This document shows positions 44,379 to 53,598 of a DNA stretch of 64,000 bases, piece after piece. The DNA is from Streptosporangiaceae bacterium NEAU-GS5. GTDB lineage: Bacteria > Actinomycetota > Actinomycetes > Streptosporangiales > Streptosporangiaceae. Below the pieces are notes generated by a model. That model was not told where the DNA came from and did not search any database. It was given only the letters and a program-made list of their open reading frames with translations. Both the position numbers and the translations under genes were made by a program. The stretch's first letter is position 1. The number at the start of each line of letters is the position of its first letter. The stretch spans positions 203,124 to 267,123 of the forward strand of contig JAGFNW010000011.1 in assembly GCA_017592665.1 (NCBI GenBank), in the 5' to 3' direction.

Positions 44379-45977
44379 GTGCAGGTCGTGGTCGCGGCGG
44401 ATGGGGAGGGCGGGGGCGTTCTCCGGCTGCCCGGCGGCCGGGCGCGGCACGTCGCCGATCTGGCGGAGGCCATGCGCGAGATGGACGACGTGCGGTGGGT
44501 GTGGGCCGACGCGCGCTGGATCTATCCAGAGTTGCTGGCCCGCGACGTGCGGGTGGCCCGCTGCCACGACGTGGCGCTGACCGAAGGGCTGCTGCTGGCG
44601 TCCGAAGGGCGCTACGGCGAGCCGAGATCGGCGGAGGCGGCCTACGCGCGCCTTCATGGTCATCCGGTGCCGGAAGACCGGGAGACGCCCGCTGAGGGCC
44701 TGCAGGGACTGCTGTTCGAGACGCGGCGCGAGCCGCTCGCCCCCGAGGACGAGATCGTCGCCGACGTCCACGCCGACCAGGCCCGCCGGATCGCGGCGCT
44801 GCCCGACCCCGGCCGGTTCCGGCTGCTGGTCGCGGCCGAGTCGGCGGGCGCGCTGATCGCCGCCGAGCTGGGCCACGACGGCCTGCCCTGGCGGCGCGAC
44901 GTGCACGACGCCCTGCTCACCGAGTTGCTCGGCCCGCGGCCCATGCACGGCATGCGCCCCGCCAAGCTTCAGGTCCTGGCCGACGAGGTGTCGGCCGCCT
45001 TCGGCGCCACGGTCAATCCGGATTCGCCGCAGCAGATCGTCAAGGCGTTCAAGACGGCCGGGCAGCCCGTGCCGTCCACGCGGTCGCGCGTGCTGAAGGA
45101 GGTCGATCACCCGGCCGTCGCGCCGCTGCTGGCCTACAAGGAGCTGGTGCGGCTGTGGAGCTTCCACGGCTGGACGTGGGCCGACCAGTGGGTCCGCGGC
45201 GGCAGGATGCGCTCCGAATACGTGGTGGGCGGGGTGGTCAGCGGGCGGTGGGCGACCAGCGGCGGCGGCGCGTTGCAGATCCCCAAGATCATGCGCCGGG
45301 TCGTGGTGGCCGACGATGGCTGGACGCTCGTGGTGGCCGACGCGGCTCAGCTGGAGCCGCGCGTCCTCGCCGCGATGGCCGGCGACGTGGGCCTGGCCCG
45401 CGCCGCGGGTGAGATCGACCTGTACGCGGCGCTCGCCCAGGCGTTCGGCGGCGACCGGTCTCATGCCAAGATCGCCATGCTGTCCGCCATGTACGGCGGG
45501 ACCAGCGGCGACGCCCCCAAGCTGCTGGCCATCATGCGGCAGCGATTCCCTGACGCCTACGCCTTCGTCGAGGACGCGGCCAGGGCGGGCGAGGAGGGCA
45601 GGCTCGTGCGGTCGTGGCTGGGCCGCACCAGCCCGCCGCCGTCGGGCCGCTGGCGGCAGCTGGTCTCGGGCCCGGAGGGCGGTCGCGCGGCCCGCGATCG
45701 GGGCCGGTTCACCCGGAATTTCGTGGTTCAGGCCACGGCCGCCGAATGGGCGCTCACGCTCATGGCCGTGCTCCGCGGGCGGCTGCCCGACCCGGCGCGG
45801 CTGGTGTTCTTCCAGCACGACGAGATCATCGTGCACTGCCCGGCCGAGCTGACGGCCGAGGTCCAGGCCGTCGTGGCGTGGGCCACCGAGGAGGCGACCC
45901 GGCTGTTGTTCGGCGCCACCCCTGTTCGCTTCCCCATGGAGGCCATCCCCGTAAAGTGCTACGCCGACGCCAAATGA
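44379..45977 (+). CDS. Family-A DNA polymerase-like protein (bifunctional 3'-5' exonuclease/polymerase type)
   Basis: 532 residues from a GTG. The N-terminal third is a degenerate exonuclease-like region. The polymerase domain is recognisable: VVADAAQLEPRVLAAM in the motif A position (about 320-334), HAKIAMLSAMYGGTSG as motif B, and the invariant FQHDEIIVHCP as motif C (about 478-488). In E. coli Pol I motif A reads DYSQIELR; here the Tyr-Ser is replaced by Ala-Ala and Ile-Glu-Leu by Leu-Glu-Pro. The catalytic Asp in A and HDE in C are kept. Such short PolA-like proteins are widespread in actinomycetes; a role in repair is plausible but unproven. Confidence 0.86.
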   Translation: MQVVVAADGEGGGVLRLPGGRARHVADLAEAMREMDDVRWVWADARWIYPELLARDVRVARCHDVALTEGLLLASEGRYGEPRSAEAAYARLHGHPVPEDRETPAEGLQGLLFETRREPLAPEDEIVADVHADQARRIAALPDPGRFRLLVAAESAGALIAAELGHDGLPWRRDVHDALLTELLGPRPMHGMRPAKLQVLADEVSAAFGATVNPDSPQQIVKAFKTAGQPVPSTRSRVLKEVDHPAVAPLLAYKELVRLWSFHGWTWADQWVRGGRMRSEYVVGGVVSGRWATSGGGALQIPKIMRRVVVADDGWTLVVADAAQLEPRVLAAMAGDVGLARAAGEIDLYAALAQAFGGDRSHAKIAMLSAMYGGTSGDAPKLLAIMRQRFPDAYAFVEDAARAGEEGRLVRSWLGRTSPPPSGRWRQLVSGPEGGRAARDRGRFTRNFVVQATAAEWALTLMAVLRGRLPDPARLVFFQHDEIIVHCPAELTAEVQAVVAWATEEATRLLFGATPVRFPMEAIPVKCYADAK

Positions 45978-45998
45978 GCCCGGGTAGGCCGCCGACGC

Positions 45999-47261
45999 TC
46001 ATGTGAGGGCGAGCTTGGCGGGGCGCGACAGGACCCAGAAGCCGGTGACCGCGACCATGATGGCGACCGCTGTGCCGAGCACGCCGTATCCGAACGTGCC
46101 GACGACGGCGCCGGCCGCGAGGGTGCCCGTCGCCCCGCAGACGTTCATGAGCAGGTCGCTCAGCCCTTGTACGGCCGGGCGGCGCTCGGCCGGCACCGAG
46201 GCCGTCAGCGTGGCCGACCCGGCGACCAGGCCGCAGGACCAGCCGACGCCCAGCAGGAAGAGCGCCACCGTGATCTGCGGCACCCCGTGCCCGGCCGTCC
46301 CCGCCAGCCCGGCCGCGGCCAGAAGCGTCACCGCTCCGATGTACATCACGGGCCGCCGCCCGATCCGGTCGGCGAGCCAGCCGACGACCGGCGAGAACAG
46401 ATACATCCCCGCCACGTGCAGGGAGATCACGAACCCGATCACGGAGATCGAGGACCCGCCGTGGTCCAGGTGCACCGGCGTCATCGACATGATCGACACC
46501 ATGGCCGTGTGGCTGACCGCGATCACGACCAGGGCCAGCCGGGCCTCCGGCGCTTCGCGGATGGCCGCCCAGCCGGCCCGCACGCGGCTCCAGCCGCCCG
46601 TGGGGCCCGGCTCGGCCGGGTGGAGTTCGGCCCGGGCCACGAGCAGGGGATCGGGCCGCAGGCCCGCGTTGATGACGGTGAGCGCGATCAGGAACGCGAT
46701 GGCGGCCAGGGCGAAGGGGCCTGCGGCCGGGGTCAGGCCGACGGCCTTCGCGGCGCGTTCGGCGGGCTCGGCGATGTTGGGGCCCGCCACGGTGCCCGCG
46801 GTCGCGGCCCAGACGATCCACGACAGGTGCCGGGCCGTGCGGTCGGGCGGCGCCAGGTCGATGGCCGAGTAGCGGGCCGCGAGGTTGCCCGCGCTGCCGC
46901 CGCCGAACAGCACCAGCCCGGCCAGCAGCACCGGCCACGACTTCAGCTGGATGGCCAGCACGGCGATGACGCAGCCCGTGACGGCCGCGCTGTAGGCGAG
47001 GGAGAGACCGGCCCGGCGTCCGCCGCGCCCCGACGCGAGGGCCGTCGGCAGGGCCATGGCAGCAGCGCCGAGCGTGGTGGCCGTGCCGGCGAGGCCGGCG
47101 ATCGTGTCAGAGCCGGACAGCCGCGCGACCGCGAGCGGGCTGAGGGCGAACCCCACCGCGATGCCGGCGCCGCTGGCGACCTGGGCGCCGCCCAGGGTAC
47201 GCAGCACTCGCCGCTGCAGGGCGACGAGATCGATGCCGGAAACGCGGGGGGTCGTAGTCAT
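45999..47261 (-). CDS. MFS transporter
   Basis: 420 residues with about 12 hydrophobic segments. The MFS loop 8-9 signature GWLADRIGRRPVMYIGAV is present, and a central cytoplasmic loop (RAELHPAEPGPTGGWSRVRAG) divides the halves. No Shine-Dalgarno precedes the ATG at 47261. An inverted repeat 11 nt upstream could bind a repressor. The family suggests drug or metabolite efflux; the substrate is unknown. Confidence 0.87.
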   Translation of the reverse strand: MTTTPRVSGIDLVALQRRVLRTLGGAQVASGAGIAVGFALSPLAVARLSGSDTIAGLAGTATTLGAAAMALPTALASGRGGRRAGLSLAYSAAVTGCVIAVLAIQLKSWPVLLAGLVLFGGGSAGNLAARYSAIDLAPPDRTARHLSWIVWAATAGTVAGPNIAEPAERAAKAVGLTPAAGPFALAAIAFLIALTVINAGLRPDPLLVARAELHPAEPGPTGGWSRVRAGWAAIREAPEARLALVVIAVSHTAMVSIMSMTPVHLDHGGSSISVIGFVISLHVAGMYLFSPVVGWLADRIGRRPVMYIGAVTLLAAAGLAGTAGHGVPQITVALFLLGVGWSCGLVAGSATLTASVPAERRPAVQGLSDLLMNVCGATGTLAAGAVVGTFGYGVLGTAVAIMVAVTGFWVLSRPAKLALT

Positions 47262-47271
47262 GAGTGAAGTT

Positions 47272-47288
47272 TGTCATGACTAGTGACA
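47272..47288. promoter_or_regulatory. Inverted repeat before the MFS gene
   Basis: TGTCA and TGACA form a 5-bp inverted repeat separated by 7 nt (TGTCATGACTAGTGACA). It is 11-27 nt upstream of the MFS start codon and 15 nt from the convergent-side kinase stop. A local operator is possible; the arms are short. Confidence 0.35.
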
Positions 47289-47302
47289 TGCCCGGTATGC
47301 GG

Positions 47303-49603
47303 TCAGGTCGTCGGGGCGAAGGTGTCCCAGAGGGCCTTCCTGACGGGCGCGGCCGACTCAGTCCATTCGAAGTCGGGCGAGGTGAACGTCATCGAGTAGG
47401 CCTGGCTCGAGGTGGTCACGTAGCGGGTCACCACGTGGATCACGACCTTGTCGGCGTTGGTGTAGGTGTACTCCCACTCGTAGGCCGGGAACCGGTAGTT
47501 CACCTTGCCGAAGTTGACCTCGGTGTAGTCGGTCGCGGTGATCTTCTGCTGGCTCTGCTTCAGCGCCGCCTGGCTGCCGTCCTGGATCTTCTCGATCACG
47601 ATGCTCTGGCCGCTGTCCTTCGGGCCGGTGAACGCGATCACATCGCCCGAGGCCGACGCCTTCCACTCCTTCGGCACGGCCGTGGAGACGCCGCCCGCCG
47701 TCTCGGTCTTGAAGCCGTCGGGCGCGCCGAGCGCGGACTGAGGCTCCTGTCCCGGCGGCTGGCCGGAGGAGGTGGCCGACGGCCGGGCGGCCGCGACGCC
47801 GCTCGTCGCGGTCGAGGAGTCGGGGTCGTCCTTACCGCCGAACAGGGCGTACAGCAACGCGCCCACGACGGCGATGACGGCCACGGACGCCACGAGGAGC
47901 AGCACCGGCGAGCGGCCCTCCCGCTCGTCCTTCGAGGACGGATAGAGGCTGTCGCCCGTGCCGCGGTGGCCGCGCTCGCCCGGCGCCCGGTTGACCTGGC
48001 GGCGGACCTGGTTGGTCGCCTCGCTGTCCGGGCCGTCGCGCGTCTCGGACAGCTCGCGGGCCATCTCCCTGGCCCACTCCCCGGGCAGGTCGGTCGCCGA
48101 AGGTGCCGGCCACATGCCGTCTCTGGCCTCGCGCGAGGGCGCGTGCGTCGAGCCGGACGGGCTGCCCATCGGGTCGTACGCGGGGCCGACGAACGAGAAC
48201 GGATCCTGCGCCGCCGGTGGCGCGCCGAACCCGGACGCCGAGCCCGGAGCCGGCGGCGCGGACGACGCCTGGACAGGCGCCCCAAAAGCCTGCGGGCCGC
48301 TCGCACTCGGGTCTCCCGCGCCACGGCCGCCCGCACTCGGGCCGCCCGCGTGAGGACCGCTCGCGTGGGGGCCGCTCGCATGCGGATTCGGGTGTGGGCC
48401 GCTCGCCTGGGGGCTCAAGTGAGAGCCGCTGATCTGCGGGCTCGCGTGCGGACCAGTCGTCTGAGGGTTCTTTCCCGCCGGGCTGAAATGGTCGAAGCCC
48501 GGACGCGCCCCCGGGGGCGGCTCTTCGGCCCGCGGCGGCGAGGCGGCCAGGTCGTACGGGATCCGGACGGGACCGGACGGCGTCTCGATGATCCGTGACG
48601 GCAGCGGCCCCGACGGGGAGTCCAGCGGCGGCAGCAGGTGCATCGGCGTCGAGTCGGTCGGCGTCGGCACCGTGGCGGGACGGCCGGGCAGGCCCGCGCC
48701 GTGGCTGCGTAGCACGCGCTCCAGCATCTCGGCGACCTGCGGCGCGCCGATCCGGTCGGCCGGATTCTTGCGCAGCAGGCCCTCGATGACCGGGAGCAGC
48801 GCTCCGGCCCGCTGCGGCCGGTTGGGCTCCTGCGTGAGCACCGCGCCCAGCACCGCGACCGCGTCGGGGCCCTCGTAGGGCGGGCGGCCCTCAACGGCCG
48901 CGTACAGCGTCGCGCCGAACGACCACAGGTCGGCCGCGTGAGTGATGGGGCGGCCCTGGAGCCGCTCCGGCGGGATGTACGCCGGTGAGCCCATCAGCAG
49001 GCCGGTCTGGGTGATCGTGACATCGCCTTCGATGGCGGCGATGCCGAAGTCGGTGAGCACCACGCGATCGGCCGTGAGCAGCACGTTGCCGGGCTTGACG
49101 TCGCGGTGCAATATCCCGGCCGCATGGGCGTGCCGCAGCGCGTCGAGCACGCGCACGCCGATCTCGGCCGTCTGCACGACCGGCAACGGCCCGCTGTGGC
49201 GTACGGCCTGCTCCAGCGACCACGCGCGGACCAACTCCATGACGATCCACGGCCTGCCGTCCTCTTCGACCACGTCGTGGACGGTGACGATGCCAGGGTG
49301 GCTGAGCCGGGCGGCCGAGCGCGCCTCGCGCAGCACTCGGGTGTGCGCCACCTGCTTGCCCGTGTGATCCAGGCCGAAGGGGAGGATCAGCTCCTTGACC
49401 GCGACATCGCGGTCGAGCAGCACGTCATGGGCGTGCCACACCATGCCCATGCCGCCACGGCCGACCGGCGACAACAGGCGGTAGCGCCGCCCCACCAGCC
49501 GGCCCTGCCCTTCGGGGGCCGCACCGGGCTGGCCGCCGCTCCCCATGGGTCCTCTACCTTCCGGCATAGAGGGGACCATACCGAGCATGCCGTCGGCTGT
49601 CAT
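47303..49603 (-). CDS. Transmembrane serine/threonine protein kinase
   Basis: 766 residues. The Hanks-type kinase domain spans about 40-300, with the glycine loop GRGGMGMVW, VAVKEL (ATP lysine), HRDVKPGN (catalytic loop), DFGIAA and the activation segment MGSPAYIPPERL. A long Pro/Ser/Gly/His-rich juxtamembrane region (about 375-435) carries repeated SGPH units. One transmembrane helix near 570-590 (PVLLLVASVAVIAVVGALLYALF) leads to an extracellular domain of about 165 residues. No PASTA repeats, so this is not PknB. Ligand and targets are unknown. Confidence 0.93.
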   Translation of the reverse strand: MTADGMLGMVPSMPEGRGPMGSGGQPGAAPEGQGRLVGRRYRLLSPVGRGGMGMVWHAHDVLLDRDVAVKELILPFGLDHTGKQVAHTRVLREARSAARLSHPGIVTVHDVVEEDGRPWIVMELVRAWSLEQAVRHSGPLPVVQTAEIGVRVLDALRHAHAAGILHRDVKPGNVLLTADRVVLTDFGIAAIEGDVTITQTGLLMGSPAYIPPERLQGRPITHAADLWSFGATLYAAVEGRPPYEGPDAVAVLGAVLTQEPNRPQRAGALLPVIEGLLRKNPADRIGAPQVAEMLERVLRSHGAGLPGRPATVPTPTDSTPMHLLPPLDSPSGPLPSRIIETPSGPVRIPYDLAASPPRAEEPPPGARPGFDHFSPAGKNPQTTGPHASPQISGSHLSPQASGPHPNPHASGPHASGPHAGGPSAGGRGAGDPSASGPQAFGAPVQASSAPPAPGSASGFGAPPAAQDPFSFVGPAYDPMGSPSGSTHAPSREARDGMWPAPSATDLPGEWAREMARELSETRDGPDSEATNQVRRQVNRAPGERGHRGTGDSLYPSSKDEREGRSPVLLLVASVAVIAVVGALLYALFGGKDDPDSSTATSGVAAARPSATSSGQPPGQEPQSALGAPDGFKTETAGGVSTAVPKEWKASASGDVIAFTGPKDSGQSIVIEKIQDGSQAALKQSQQKITATDYTEVNFGKVNYRFPAYEWEYTYTNADKVVIHVVTRYVTTSSQAYSMTFTSPDFEWTESAAPVRKALWDTFAPTT

Positions 49604-49683
49604 AGCGGGTCCCCATTCCGCAGTGCATTATCAGAAAGCCAGTCGGCCAACGATAGTAGGGTCAACGGCCGGTCAAAGGGAAT

Positions 49684-52590
49684 TCAAACCGCCGCCAAAG
49701 CGTCGAGAGCGGCCGTGAACGCTTCCACGGGAGGGCTCACCAGACCCGCTCCCACCTGGCCCGTCCCGGCGATCCGCCCGGCGATGCCGGTGTTGACGAC
49801 GGGAAGCACTCCGGTGCGGGCCACCAGGGTCACGTCGATGCCCGCCGGGGTGCCGCGGAAGCCGAGCCCGGGGATCTGGTAGGCCGGGTGCTCGGCCACG
49901 GTTATCTCATACATCGAGGTCGTGGCCGCGACGGCGTCGGCGACCTCGCCGCCGACGAACCGCACGATGGCCGGCGCCGCGGCCATCGCGAAGCCGCCGA
50001 GCCCCGTGGTCTCGGTGATCGTCGAGTCCCCGATGTCCGGATTGGCATCATCCGGGCCGTACGCGCCGAGGTACAGGCCATCGGGCACGCCGGCCGGTCC
50101 GGTGAACCAGCGGTCGCCCAATCCGGATACCTGAATTCCGAAATCCGTGCCGTTGCGGGCCATGGCGACGACAAGCGTCGACCCAGGAACGTTCCGCGCC
50201 GCGTCGGCGCTGACTTTCGCGGCCGCCATTCCCGCGTTCAGGAAGAAATGATCGTTCCCATTGATAAAGCGCAGCACCTGCGCCGCGTGCGCGGGCGCGG
50301 CGTCCACCACGGCCGGCCCGAGCTCGCGGGTCAGCAACGAGGTGGCCGCCCGGTTGCGGTTGTGCAGCTCGTCGCCCATCTGCAGGGCCTGGGAGATCAG
50401 CGAGCGCAGGTCGAGCGGGCCGCCGAGCTCCAGCGCCGCGCGGAGCGCCGGGCCGAGGACCTCACCCATCCAGCGCAGCCGGTCGACGACCTCCGGTCCG
50501 TACGCGCCGTAGCGCAGCACCTTGCCCAGGCCCTCGTTGAGCGAGCAGTAGGCGGTGCCGCCGTTTTCGGCGTCGGCCACTTCGAGCATCCACATGGATC
50601 GGCTGACCACGCCGGCCATGGGCCCGACCGTCCGGTGGTGGTGGCAGGAGTCGAGCACGATCCCGTCGCCGTCGGCAAGCTTGGCCTCGGCCTCCGCAGC
50701 GTCGCCGGCGAGCCCTTCGAAGAGCATGGCCCCGATCAGCGCGCCCCGCATGGGGCCTGAGGCCCGCTCCCACGTGATCGGCGGCCCCGCGTGGAAGAAA
50801 GTGCCGGGCGGCAGGTCGAGGGCCTCGCTCGCGGGTCGTACGGACACCAGTTGCGGGCGGGCGGCCAGCATCCGGCCGACGGCGGCCGCGTTGGCGGCCT
50901 CGCGGCGCGGGTCGGCCATGACGCGGGCCAGCGCGGATTCGGTGCCCGCGAACGGCGGCCGCCAGTCGACCCGGATCTGGGGCGCGGCCTGCTGGTCGAG
51001 CGCCTCGCTCAGCAGCGCCGCGCCCACGGCGATCACGCGCGGCTCGCGGACGAGCAGCTCCAGCGGCGCGCCGTCGCCTTCACCGGCCTCGGACGCCGCC
51101 TCTCGGACGACCAGCGCCAGCGGCTCGCCACCGCCTTCACCGGCCTCGGACACCGGCTCCTGGACGACCAGCGCCACCCGCGCGTCGCCGCCTTCACCCG
51201 CGGCGGACGCCGGCTCCAGGGCGAGCGCGCGGGCGCGGCGGGCCGCGGCGGCGTTGGAGATGAACACGGACGCGCCGGCTTCGCTCAGCCGCGCCGCCTG
51301 GGCCCGCAAGTCCTGCGGGTCGCCGTCGGTGCCGACGAGCGCCACCACGACCTGTACGCCCCTGGCCGTGGCGGCGGCGATCGCGGGCGCGAGCCGTACG
51401 GCCGGATCGGGATCGGCGCCGAGGCCGAGGACCACGTCGAGCAGGACCACGCCTGAAGTCACCTGGTCGAGCGCCTCCAGGCGCAGGGCCGGGTCGATCA
51501 TGGGGTGCGGCCGGCCCCGGGTGTACTCGTCGTCGCCGTAGTCGATGAACTCTCCCTTGCCGGCGATCAGCGCGGCCTCCGTGCGCAGCGTGCCGCCCGA
51601 GTAGAGCCCGCGCAGCGCCGCCGGCCCCGCCGTCTGCGGCACGGGCCAGGACGGCCAGACCGGAACGGTACGGCCCAGGGCCTGGATGACCTGCTCGGCC
51701 GCCGAGGTCAGATCCGGCCGGCCGGGCCCCAGCAGGGCCATGACCACGGGGGTGCCGGATCGCTCGACGGCTTCGCGCACGGTTTGCGCGACCGCCGGGT
51801 GGGCCGGCTTGGAGATGAGCACGATGATCTCGGTGGCCGGGTCGGCGTCGAGCGCCGCCAGCGCGCGGAGCGTGGACCGCCCGCCGACCTCGGCCGACAG
51901 GTCGCGCCCGCCGACGCCGACGACGTGGCTGACGCCCACGCCGGCCAGGTCGAGCAGGCTGGTCACCTGCTGCGCGCCCGTGCCGGACGCGGCGACCACG
52001 CCCACAGGGCCGGGGCGCAGCACGTTGGCGAACCCGAGGCCCACCCCGCCGATCACGGCGGTGCCGCAGTCGGGCCCCATTACCAGGACGTCCTTCTCCG
52101 CGGCGCGTTCCTTGAGCAGGACCTCCTGCTCGACCGGCACGTTGTCGCTGAAGATCATCACGGACAGGCCGGCCTCGACGGCGTCCATGGCCTCGGCGAA
52201 CGCCGATTCGCCGGGCACGCTCACCAGCGCGACCGTGGCGCCCAGCGGCCCTTCGGGATCCGACATGCGGGCGGCCGACCGGGTCGTGCGCGGGAGCGCC
52301 TGCTCGGCCTGGCCGGGCGCCGGGGCCTTCGCGGTGAGCTGCCGCCCCAGCTCCTCGGCCGCCGCGGCGAGCGACGCGTCGGAGTCGGCGCGGATGGCGA
52401 CGAGCAGGTCGCCGGGGGCGGTCTCGGGCACGGCGAAGCCGGATGAGCGGGCCAGGTCGAGATTGAGCTCGGTGGCCATCGCGATGATCGCGACCGAGAC
52501 GCCGGGCAGGCTCGCCACGTTCTGGCTCACCCGCATGAGGCTCACCGAGTCGTGGTAGATCCCGGTGCGAATTTCCACCAGATCGTTCAA
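49684..52590 (-). CDS. fdrA: Fused AllF-AllG (FdrA + YlbE/DUF1116) subunits of oxamate carbamoyltransferase
   Basis: 968 residues from a TTG start with AAGGGG about 6 nt upstream. The N-terminal half is FdrA/AllF (IRTGIYHDSVSLMRVSQN; acyl-CoA-synthetase-like VGVVAASGTGAQQVTSLLD and VMGPDCGTAVIGG). The C-terminal half is DUF1116/YlbE/AllG (VDWRPPFAGTE; LDSCHHHRTVGPMAGVVS; FINGNDHFFLNAGMA). In E. coli these are two proteins (555 and 419 residues) that with AllH split oxalurate and phosphate into oxamate and carbamoyl phosphate, the last step of anaerobic allantoin use. Here the two are one polypeptide, joined by a threefold 19-residue repeat at 459-515. The allH gene is immediately upstream in the same direction. 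Confidence 0.85.
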   Translation of the reverse strand: MNDLVEIRTGIYHDSVSLMRVSQNVASLPGVSVAIIAMATELNLDLARSSGFAVPETAPGDLLVAIRADSDASLAAAAEELGRQLTAKAPAPGQAEQALPRTTRSAARMSDPEGPLGATVALVSVPGESAFAEAMDAVEAGLSVMIFSDNVPVEQEVLLKERAAEKDVLVMGPDCGTAVIGGVGLGFANVLRPGPVGVVAASGTGAQQVTSLLDLAGVGVSHVVGVGGRDLSAEVGGRSTLRALAALDADPATEIIVLISKPAHPAVAQTVREAVERSGTPVVMALLGPGRPDLTSAAEQVIQALGRTVPVWPSWPVPQTAGPAALRGLYSGGTLRTEAALIAGKGEFIDYGDDEYTRGRPHPMIDPALRLEALDQVTSGVVLLDVVLGLGADPDPAVRLAPAIAAATARGVQVVVALVGTDGDPQDLRAQAARLSEAGASVFISNAAAARRARALALEPASAAGEGGDARVALVVQEPVSEAGEGGGEPLALVVREAASEAGEGDGAPLELLVREPRVIAVGAALLSEALDQQAAPQIRVDWRPPFAGTESALARVMADPRREAANAAAVGRMLAARPQLVSVRPASEALDLPPGTFFHAGPPITWERASGPMRGALIGAMLFEGLAGDAAEAEAKLADGDGIVLDSCHHHRTVGPMAGVVSRSMWMLEVADAENGGTAYCSLNEGLGKVLRYGAYGPEVVDRLRWMGEVLGPALRAALELGGPLDLRSLISQALQMGDELHNRNRAATSLLTRELGPAVVDAAPAHAAQVLRFINGNDHFFLNAGMAAAKVSADAARNVPGSTLVVAMARNGTDFGIQVSGLGDRWFTGPAGVPDGLYLGAYGPDDANPDIGDSTITETTGLGGFAMAAAPAIVRFVGGEVADAVAATTSMYEITVAEHPAYQIPGLGFRGTPAGIDVTLVARTGVLPVVNTGIAGRIAGTGQVGAGLVSPPVEAFTAALDALAAV
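51046..51216. repeat. Three 57-bp in-frame tandem repeats at the AllF/AllG junction
   Basis: Three consecutive 57-bp units encode EPASAAGEGGDARVALVVQ, EPVSEAGEGGGEPLALVVR and EAASEAGEGDGAPLELLVR (residues 459-515). They sit exactly between the last FdrA-like strand and the start of the DUF1116 domain. Their Glu/Gly/Ala/Ser-rich composition suits a flexible linker. Copy number could vary by slippage or recombination. Confidence 0.85.
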
Positions 52591-52645
52591 GTACGCCCCT
52601 TATGCCGCTTGCTCATTGCCCTGCCGATCGTCAGTCCGTGCAGGC

Positions 52646-53533
52646 TCAGCCGTTAAGACGGGTCACCGCGGCGACGCCCGCGCGGAGGCCCCACGCGAGA
52701 TCGGCGCCCGACGTGTGGCCGAGCCGCAGCAGGCGGTGCACCGCCGGCTCGATCGGCTGCCGTCCGGCGATGGCGCGAAGAACGCCGAGGACCTCCGCGC
52801 TCGCCTCGCCGCGCGCCGCGCAGTGCAGCAGTGTGGCGGAGATGGGAGTGGTCCGCGTGCCCGCGTCGAAACGGACGGTCGCGGCGAGCCAGTCGGCCAG
52901 CCAGACCGCGCGCGGCGTGCCCGTCGCCTCGCCCAGGTGGCGCAGCGCGACCAGCAGCCCGGACAGCATGTCGTCGCCGCTCGGAGTGAGGCCGGGGCCG
53001 AGGCCCATCAGCTGTTCCGCCGCGCCGATCGCGTCCAGCAGCGATCCGGCCGCGCAGGCCTCCGCGAGCGCCGCCGGCGCGTCCCTGACGTCGAGGCCGG
53101 GACGGCGTGAGGTGGCGGCGCAGGCCGCGTCGAGGGCCGGGGCGGCCTGCGCGAGCCGTACGGGATCGAGGGGGCCGAGCGGGGGAGCGGGGTCCCACCA
53201 GCGGCTCACGCGGATCGTGACGCGGCCGATCTCGACGACGCCGTCGCCCACCCACGCGTCGTCGTCAGCCGGGGGCAGCACGTTGAGCATGACCGCGTTG
53301 GGCAGCCGGGTGGCCGCGGCCGCGAGCACCGCCACGACCGACGGCTCGGTGTCCCCGCGCATCTCCAGATACATGCCGAGGGGGAAGGAGGCGAGCACGC
53401 GGGCCGGGCGGCGCGGCGACTCGAGGGCGGTCCTCAGCGCCACGCTGGCCGCCCCGGTCACATAGGAGCGGCTTACCGCGCGGTGAAAAGTACGTGTCCG
53501 CCGATTCGCCTCTGCTGCTGTCCCAACCGCCAC
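52646..53533 (-). CDS. allH: AllH-like DUF2877 subunit of oxamate carbamoyltransferase
   Basis: 295 residues from the GTG at 53533, chosen because GGGGAGGG lies 4-5 nt upstream; the longer open frame runs over the divergent pucR gene. DUF2877 hallmarks are visible in the second half: LMGLGPGLTPSGDDMLSGLLVAL and the FDAGTRTTPISATLLHCAARGE segment. In E. coli AllH (YlbF) is the third component of the oxamate carbamoyltransferase, consistent with the fused AllF-AllG gene 55 nt downstream. It is divergent from pucR with a palindrome in the shared region. Confidence 0.85.
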   Translation of the reverse strand: MAVGTAAEANRRTRTFHRAVSRSYVTGAASVALRTALESPRRPARVLASFPLGMYLEMRGDTEPSVVAVLAAAATRLPNAVMLNVLPPADDDAWVGDGVVEIGRVTIRVSRWWDPAPPLGPLDPVRLAQAAPALDAACAATSRRPGLDVRDAPAALAEACAAGSLLDAIGAAEQLMGLGPGLTPSGDDMLSGLLVALRHLGEATGTPRAVWLADWLAATVRFDAGTRTTPISATLLHCAARGEASAEVLGVLRAIAGRQPIEPAVHRLLRLGHTSGADLAWGLRAGVAAVTRLNG

Positions 53534-53598
53534 GAAGCCCTCCCCGGGAGTCTGACGCGACCGTAGAACGCGCCGGTAGGCCGCCGTACGGAGAAAGC

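Noticed and set aside
42993..45836. 947-codon minus-strand open frame
   Set aside because: Antisense to the metallophosphoesterase and polymerase-like genes, which carry intact motifs.
48305..48480. Tandem repeats suggesting a mobile or regulatory repeat array
   Set aside because: They are in-frame SGPH-type codons of the disordered juxtamembrane region of the protein kinase.
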